From assembly GCA_944472155.2 (NCBI GenBank), contig OX235271.1:21583710-21647709 (forward strand): a DNA stretch of 64,000 nt. The letters are read 5' to 3'. The stretch comes from Trichobilharzia szidati (Eukaryota; Platyhelminthes; Trematoda; Strigeidida; Schistosomatidae). Every line of letters begins with the position of its first letter. The first letter of the stretch is position 1. A program made the position numbers and the translations under genes. Below the pieces are notes generated by a model that saw only the letters and a list, made by a program, of their open reading frames with translations, did no database searches and was not told where the DNA came from. This document shows, piece by piece, positions 56,151 to 64,000 of the stretch.

Positions 56151-56235
56151 GAATTCCTGGACTTTCTTTGCCACTCCACTGATTGCAAGGGTATCCGCCC
56201 AATGCTCACCCTAAACTTGAGTATGGGTGTGCTAA
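56151..56235 (+). pseudogene. Gypsy RT relic, right piece
   Basis: EFLDFLCHSTDCKGIRP directly continues the left piece at 53106, as in the intact region 49311-49355. It decays after that. Confidence 0.75.
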
Positions 56236-56279
56236 AAAACTGGCTGAAATTTACTACACGCCATTAGCAATGCAGGACT

Positions 56280-57500
56280 GACTGAGAACGTTAGGGACAG
56301 AGAGTTGTCAAAAGTGGATCAAGTCCTAACTAGTGTCCAGCTGCTGGTAGAAAACGTTCAAACATTAACCCTTCAGGTAGCAAAAACCATGCGGTTAAAG
56401 TGTTTGATCTTATACTTCACAGGTGTTTACAGTAGGATGCTACGCCACTTTGTCTTCGATAGAGCAAAGCTGACTATGCCGAAATGCGGAGACGCCTGTC
56501 GGATGCACAGTGGCCAGAAGACTGGGCAAGGTTGTCTGTAGAGGAAGGTTTGGAAAGAGTAAAGGGGATCACACACGCAGCAATCTCAGATACCATCCCT
56601 GTAGTCACGCTGCAATTCAAGAAAAGGTCCTCGTGACTGAAGAGAGGCCCACGCCGTAATGTTAAAGCGAAACGGGGAGCTTTATCTACATGGAGACTTT
56701 TCAAGAGTTAGAATGGCCGCGATGCATTCTTGGAGCTCAGAAATAGATGCAGAACAATGGTCAGGAATGCCAGGAGGTCACTACGGGCAAATCTTTGAGA
56801 AAATTCCTCACAAACCCGAAAAGTCTGAACTGGTTCATGTCTCAAAAGAAAACTAACAACCAGGAGGCACGTGTCTTAGGAGGCCCAAATGGTCAATATC
56901 CCATCAGTTTTAAAATCGCTGGAACATTCAGTTTAGCCGTTAACAAACAGTTAAATAGCCGCGTGAGTATAGGCCATCAAAACTGTGGAGCTAACTTACC
57001 AAACAGTCGGCTACGCTCCAAATTAACCACGAAATGTTAATCGAGAAGTTTCGGAAACTTACCGCTGAAAAGTTCTCAGGATGTGACGACATTTGGCCAT
57101 ATGTTTCAAAGCAATACGCCAAAGACCTCTGCAGACTGAAACTGCTAAGGGAGAGGAACACAACCACCCTTTTTGTTTTAGGGGGTGGAAATTGTCAATA
57201 CGCCAAGAGTTACAGACGAGTTGCGCTACTTCCAGTGGTATCAAAGGTGCTGAAAAGTCAGACTGGTGTTGCTACAACGCAGTAAATGAACTGTAACATG
57301 GATGGTAGACCTTGTGTGACAAACCTACTATCAGCTTGGAATGATTGAACATGATGCTGGGAGACCAATATTCCAGTCTACGTAATCTTCACTGATCTCA
57401 ACACATTTGGCACAGTACAGCATGACTTTCCACGCAAAATAGGTCAGGGGCATATTGGTACCCTCTTCTCTCAAGGTTGAGGGACTAACCAGAAGAAATG
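56280..57500 (+). pseudogene. Degenerate CR1-like LINE relic
   Basis: The + strand shows, in order, a linker (RRRLSDAQWPEDWARLSVEE near 56488, GITHAAISDTIPVV after it), a CDDIWPYVSK-like block near 57080, SYRRVALLPVVSKVLK near 57205 and VIFTDLNTFGTVQHD near 57380. These match the endonuclease-RT linker and RT start of CR1-like LINEs. Frameshifts are frequent. It is a different, older copy from 54066-56024. Confidence 0.65.
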
Positions 57501-57894
57501 AATTATCCACCAACATCGAACGTTTTTTTCTAATATATACGCACCACTCAACGCAACGAAAAGGTGATGACGAATTGTTATCACAAGCACTGTATTTACT
57601 ATGTAGGGAATGTTATTACAGGCGAAACTAAAAGTAACATGTAAAAGTCTCGCATGTCATTGCATCAGTAATACAAGCGTACTAATTGTACAGCAGCCCG
57701 AAGTGAATAATATCAAGGCTTCATAACAACAACTTTGTGCGAGGTGGATGTATTGAAAGACTGCTTGCATACACTATTTATGACGACATCTAGTGAAATA
57801 TCTACGAAGACCAACAGCTTGCAGTGAGGGAGGCAAAAATGAAACAGTTAGGAGACACATAACGCATAAGGTAAGTATTTTTGATGTAAGTATA

Positions 57895-58080
57895 AAACTT
57901 GGGCACAGTTGCAGAATATAATTCCATTATGGATAGGATTATTTTGTTAAATCACAAAATGTCTTACAGGAATATTGACCCATAACGTTTCGAGCACAAA
58001 TTACTGCTCATAATCATATTAAGTCACTCATGCAACTTTTTGGTTCATTCGTATACATGAGTATTTTAGATAAGCGTACT
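57895..58080 (+). repeat. PLE family B terminus, isolated
   Basis: ACTTGGGCACAG, AATTCCATTATGG, ACGTTTCGAGCACAAATTAC and GCTCATAATCATATTAAG match the left arm at 8175-8310. No PLE coding sequence follows. Confidence 0.65.
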
Positions 58081-61000
58081 ACAGAGATAAAAAAATCACT
58101 CATCTCATTCACTTCTATTCACATTATTTCTTATGTCCGTGTTACTGACTTTTGGTTCATGGTTTATTCTGGAAAATTCAAGGAATTGTGAAATGCATAG
58201 AGTACCTCGGAAATGGTATTAATAATTGTTTAAGTCAATTAAAACTGGAGTGAGTTGTGACACTAGGCAGCTGCACTGACAAAGCTGACTGACTGGGTTT
58301 TAACACAGAACTCAGCGCAGAAGTGCAACAGTACGATTTGTCACATTCCACACTTGAAAAATATTATGTTTAGTTGGTAATAAGCAAAAAATATTTCATC
58401 AGATGTATTTCGACTTAGCATTTAGCCTAAGGGATAAAATAGACTCACTCATGACATTTAACGAGACAGAGTGTGAAAGTTATCTCGGGTAAAAGGAGGT
58501 ATCATTGTAAGATAACTCCTTTATCACCTAGACAAGAACCAAATTAAACAAATACGACTACCATTTGTTGACTTTAGATGATTATTATCCACCTTTTAGC
58601 ATTTCTTCATACCTAGACTATATGTCATTCTGGCTGACTGACTTTCAACACAGAGGCTTGCACACAAGTACACCTGATGAAGTTACTACATTCCACATAG
58701 CACACAAAGGTAGAGAAAAAGGAAATTAAATGGTACTCTAAGGAGTATAAATGTGAGGGAGAACGGATAGTGATAAGAATGAAATATAAGGGTTGATTAG
58801 ATACGTGAGATCACACAAAGTGAATGCATCCATGTCATTGACAATGACTTGGAGTCACGTCTCTACCTAACACTGTACCTTCAACCCCATTAATACTCAT
58901 CATGCTATGCCACTTAACACAGAGAATATGGTGCAGACACCCACGATCAAACACTAGTAGTAGAAACACGTAAAATTATGTAGTATATTTCCATATCTCA
59001 CAAATTCAGTGATCACTTCTCACAACCTAGGTGGACAATATCATCACCATAGTCTCAGTTGACGAGACTTTTCCCTGGTAAGTCCCTAAAGTCAATAGTG
59101 CCTCAGTAAATAAGACGAATATACCACTATGACTACATGAGAAATCAAATATGCACGTTTAAATTTTGAACTTCCTAGCTTATTTAATCCATCACATTGC
59201 GGAGATATCAGCATCAAGCGACATTTCCTAATGCAAGTGCTGCAAATGTAGCGCAGTTTAAGTATATTATGCCGCCGATATTATGTGAGTCAGAAATGTT
59301 TCTTAATGCGAAATTTCATTTAAAAAGCATACAAAGGATAATTTGTTACTAAACCAACATAGCAACGGACATGAACGTTACAGTTAGCGGGGATAGGCAG
59401 CAAAGCACTTCCGAACTACAATTTTGATTCCAAAACATTTATTTGATGTTCTTTTGGCTTTTAGTCAGAGCAGAACAAATACCGTCTATTACCCATCAAA
59501 AATATGACGGGTATATTGGCCTAGTTGGTATCCATAGGTGTTACGACTATGCTTGAGTGTCTTCTCGCACGTAATGCCAATAAAAATCACCGACGATGAA
59601 TGGGAAGTAGGAGAGAGAAAAACTGACCCAACTCACAGTCTTGTGAAGTGGTTAGATGTCTGAATCATCATTTTGAGTGGGTAATACGATGAATATGAAG
59701 GAGGCCAACACTATGTTTCAACTGAATTTTACTGATTTAAAGGGGGTCGTAAACAAATAGCAAGAACTGTTTGATTCTCCGAAACAAAATCTTCATTTCT
59801 CTTTCAACGATCAAAGACTAAAATCCGCATTCGAAAGAAACTCTGAGGGTCTCAAAGTCTTTGAATTCGAAGTTTGTTATACTGAATCTTTCTGTTGGGT
59901 CATGAGGCAGTAAAAGGCGCTCGAAACGATGGTGCTTCCATGACCTTGTAATTGGTTTTTATAGATTTCCTTTGGGTTTCCTATGCTCTTTGTTCTTTTA
60001 AATATCGCTTTTCTATTTTCTCAATTATTAAATTGAGCTCAGAAAATTATGCATCCAAAAGTGTAATTCTAGTTAGACAAACAGCTGTTTGTTGGTTAAA
60101 GTGACTTAAAACTAATGGTTACAATGCAGCTTTAACAATATTAAGTCATCTTATAATTCACTTAGGTAGATTTTCAACGTTGGCCTTTAATTACATGCGT
60201 CTTTCGGATGGTGGTGAAAGTGACAATGTTAAAATGTGTATGCGTTTATGATGTTATCGATATTCTAATAGTCTAATAATGCCTTTCTTCGACTGGGGTT
60301 GCCGATTTCAAAAAGTCTGTAGGGTAATAAAAACAGGAAAAAATGTTTCAAATTTTTACGACTGGCAGGTAGACGTAAACGTTTCCTCCACCAATTAATT
60401 TTGTGTAATCACTAGTCACTCCGAGAAAGTGAACTCAACCTTCGGTAATTATTCGAGTGTAATCACAGTAGATTAATGGTTCCGATTCTATTAATTTTTT
60501 AACATTTTTGCATTATCTTCGATGAGTCGTAGTGAACAATTTGTAATGTTCAAGAATTTCTCAAAGCAGCATACATGAAAAGCATAAGCTGATCATAGAA
60601 TTCATACGGTTTAACTAAGTATTTGGTGACTTTATATTGCTTCCTTACTATCCATATTATATATCGCGTTTTTTGGTGAACTTAAATAGCTTCAGTAATT
60701 TTAATTTGAGAGGATTGATTAAGTCGATCTGAATACTATTTAGAATATGATGTTGTGCTGTATTCTGTACTGATAAATCAATCAATATAAAAGTGTATAA
60801 GAGCGAAGTGTTGTACAAATTTAAGACTGTCTTTAAGACTACTCTTGAGGTGTTTAAAAGCAATGACATCTAATAATGAAAGCAAACAGAAAAATTTAAT
60901 TTTGCATGTATTTTTTATGTATGCACTAGAAATGTCTTGTAATTTAAAAGAACCTGTCTTCAGTACCTCAAGTTTCTTAAAGGAGATTTTTCATGTTGCA

Positions 61001-63799
61001 CACTGCAGGAATCATAACAACAATACATGGCTGAAAGCAAGTATTACTCTTGTTCCTCGTTCTCTGTAGAATAAAAAGGCTATTAAATTGTTGCTTCTGA
61101 ATATAAAAATGTGTAACTCACTGTAATGATAGGGCATTAGTTGCTGGACCTAGTATCTGAAAAAATTCCAACCATTCTTCTTCTCACATGACGCAAAAAC
61201 TTTGAATAACTGTAGGAATGTTCTGTCTTTCAAAATAACATTCTCAGGCACTCCAATTTCGTTCCAGTTAGTCTGCAATGAGAATTCTGTTTTGATTTAC
61301 TGAGTAGTTGCCGTCCTTTTTATATTGTTTGGAATTTCTTGTTTTATCGTGTAAGCATGTTTGCCACAGACATTTGTTTTTTATTGATGCTCTATAAACG
61401 TGATTCTCTGATCGGCTAATTTGTTTTACACCTACCAAACTCAAATTTATTTCGGGATAGATATAAGTTAATAGCCTATCTAGCTTAAAATTAAAGAGAT
61501 TTGTCACCTTAGTCTTTTGAAAACTCAACACGACCTTAGTGATAAAATTTCAGTGTAAATGCAAAAGGCTTACCTAGTTCACGACACTCACTAGATGCAT
61601 TTATCTGCTTCATATTGGTCATGCTGTGCAGAAGCCTCCTCTGCTTTATTTCATGAGTGCGAGTTGTGGTTGTCAAACAGATAAAATGAGAAACTCATAC
61701 ATTACTCATCATGAGTATTTTGGTCTTATTGCTTGTGTATTGTTAGAAACACTGTGTAATTTCGAGATCAGGCGTATAGATTATTGCATAAGAAAAGTAA
61801 GACAGTAGATGAGTTTGCAAACTTGTTGACTACTTCAAGTTACTAGCAAATACGCTACGCGCATGCGCAGTCACTTCTTACCTTGAAATGGAATGTTAGC
61901 TGTAGCAGTATCAAATCAAAAGAAAGCGAAATTAGCCATATGAAAACATAAGCCCAATGTGTGACGTTATTGGATGCTGGCTTGAAGGGTTTAAAAGATT
62001 CAGTATCACTGTCTGAGTTCAGTAATACAAATAACATCGATATTTGTAGAATCTAGGTGACATGTGTCGAAACCAGTAGTGGTAACGTTAGGACAATCAT
62101 ATAAGCAATACGACAGAACATAAAATAATGCAGAGTAAATGCGGTATTTGTGGATATTAATCACAAAATGATTAAGTGCAGTTTTAGTAGCACAAATGTT
62201 ACCTAGTAAGTAGATCTCCGTCACTGTCATACGTCACGTTTATAATAGTGTTTAGTAAAGAAGAGTAGCCAAAATAAACAACTCTACCAAGCTTCAGTGT
62301 TAATTCAACATATCTTGTCATTTAAAATGTTGTATTTATCAGGCAATGGGGTAATATTTTCATAATTTTCATCTGCATCACACAAGCCTTCTTCATGTAT
62401 ACATAAAGTCAATGGCTTCGTTGCAAAGTGTGCGCTTTGCTTTCCACTCTGTCTTTAGAAGTCCAGTAATCTTTTTATCTAAAGTTGGCTTTAAAATTAA
62501 GTTGTTCTTACCAGATGAAGCATTTTAAGATCATTGTTTTGATTATGAAGTGGAGTGTATCAGTGTACAGAACTTCAAATTAGTAGGTCAGTTGAACTAC
62601 TTGTGAATTGCTTTATTCACCATCCTATACGTCTTTAAAAAAATGTTTATTAGCATTTGATCTGCCTAAAATCGTGACTTGTTTCAAGTAGAATAATCAC
62701 TGTCTTCGTTTCTGAAGCAGCTTGTGATTAACAGATTTGATAGCCTTTAGCAAAGAGTTGCATAGCTTCTCTCTTAAACGACTGTAGCAAGCCTTTTTAC
62801 TTGTCATCCTGTGGTACGAATCTGTAATACAGAGTTTACAAAAATCAATCGTACATGGACATGATGTTCTGTAGGATATCATATGGTTTTACATATTCTA
62901 GTTACTGCATCTTATAAGTGCAATAAGCGATAATTTACATTTTCTAGAGAATCAGTGGGTACTCTTATATTCATCTTAGTTTGATATTTAACTACACTAC
63001 TTATGACCTAGTCGGTCAGTGTAAATTCAACTCTTGAGGATAGTGTGCCATCAGCGCTAGTAATGTGGTCGTCTGAATTCATAGGTTATCCACACATAGC
63101 ATGCGATTCACTTTTTGAGCAAAGCGATTATAAAGGCTTTTCAAAACGTGAATCTGGGACCATACATGCATACCTGTGCTACTAAGTGCTTACCAGTGTT
63201 GAGGTTTCCTATAGTCCTCATCAAGTGGGCATGCGGGCACCAAGAACTAAAAACCTAAAACATGCATGTGGTTATAAAATACCAAAGTTAGATCTCATAC
63301 TCGAAATCAACTGATTAGCTACTTCAAATGTGGATTATTTGGATGGAATAGAGTTGTAAATAAAAAAAAAAAGTAAATAAAAACGACCACACCTTAAAGA
63401 CAATCAAATGCATAAGTAGATAGTGTTTTCAATGCATTAACCATGGTTTCTTTTTTCTGAATTGTCCTTTCTGACTTATATGAATATAAGGAAGAATATT
63501 CTTAATAAAGCTCATGCAATTCGAAAGGCCTAAACTGTGTAAAATATAGTCATCAGATAAAGATTCGTTAAAACTAAGGCGAAATCAATTCGATAAGTTT
63601 AGGAATTTAACGTATTTAAAGGGATTGAACTTAGCAGAAGTAGTAACAAAGTTCTTAAGCAAACATTGTCTGTGTTCTTATTTGCCGGACCGCTTAGCAC
63701 TACCCCGGACGTACAAGCAGCTGCTATCACCATGGTACCCTTCTCCATTTCTTTATTCAAGTTTTCCGACCAATCCACTTCTAAATCTCGACCGGTTAA

Positions 63800-63960
63800 A
63801 CTAGCCGATAGAAAGCTCGGAAAGGTGGGGAGAGGTGAAGGCTAATAAAGTCACCCCGTGAACAACAACACTACTATTACTGAAATTTCAAAACTTTAGG
63901 CGCTACATTCCACTTAAAATCCAAAAACCCAGAAAGGAATTGAATGGAGCTTAGCAGTGG
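63800..63960 (+). repeat. Degenerate SINE-like relic
   Basis: GGTGGGGAGAGGTGAAGGCT, ACAACACTACTATTACTGAAA and ACATTCCACTTAAAATCC follow the order of the SINE body and tail at 13214-13452. Confidence 0.4.
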
Positions 63961-64000
63961 TCAGGTAGAAAAATGTTCCATAAGGTGTCACCTGATTGTA

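Larger units (their letters stand above)
57501..64000. other. No confident gene; mostly unassigned sequence
   Basis: About 6.5 kb of AT-rich DNA. Recognised within it are only a PLE family B terminus (57895-58080) and a SINE-like relic (about 63800-63960). Short open frames are no longer than expected by chance. Confidence 0.5.

Noticed and set aside
61268..61531. An 87-codon minus-strand frame
   Set aside because: No recognisable domain or splice context; this length is within chance for the region.
1..64000. CRISPR arrays, operons or bacterial signals
   Set aside because: None are present; gene structure and repeats are those of an animal genome.

Overview
The window looks like genomic DNA of a parasitic flatworm, most likely a Schistosoma blood fluke. 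It is AT-rich and intron-bearing, and it is packed with an element set typical of schistosomes: SR2-like RTE retrotransposons, many Penelope-like elements (PLEs) with a GIY-YIG endonuclease, hammerhead-type (Sm-alpha-like) tRNA-headed SINEs, Merlin DNA transposons, Ty3/gypsy elements with solo LTRs, and a CR1/SR1-like LINE. The genus is inferred from these families; nothing in the window fixes the species.

Positions 3975-27683 (+ strand) hold the one host gene I can support: a ribonuclease T2-family gene in eight exons (3975-4021, 6414-6486, 10661-10728, 12926-13039, 14010-14058, 15894-16045, 21467-21560, 27552-27683). All splice sites are GT-AG and the phases are consistent. CAS I and CAS II catalytic motifs are present, and a candidate AATAAA follows the stop. 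The first exon(s), with the signal peptide and N-terminus, were not found and probably lie left of the window. About 0.73 kb of coding sequence is spread over 23.7 kb because every large intron holds transposons. T2 RNases of schistosomes include the secreted egg protein omega-1; whether this gene is that one or another paralogue cannot be decided here.

Region by region. 1-3974: a PLE relic, an antisense SR2-like fragment and a SINE relic, presumably upstream intron. 4022-27551: introns with SR2-like fragments, at least five PLE copies, SINE pairs and one Merlin relic. A PLE at 24475-26034 sits inside an SR2-like element between 8-bp target duplications. 27684-46600: mostly mobile DNA, with more SINEs, a second Merlin, PLEs of several families (several flanked by long inverted repeats, one pair identical over 257 bp), the best-preserved PLE (37940-40020), two LTR insertions and a + strand SR2-like copy. 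46634-52153: a gypsy element with two LTRs of about 346 bp, broken gag-pol, and a foreign solo LTR in gag. 52490-57500: a PLE fragment, a gypsy relic split by a CR1-like LINE that has a 652-residue open RT frame, and a decayed second LINE. 57500-64000: mostly unassigned sequence without a gene I can support.

Apart from the RNase T2 gene, no gene works with another here; the window is a stack of nested insertions whose target duplications and truncations allow part of their order to be read.
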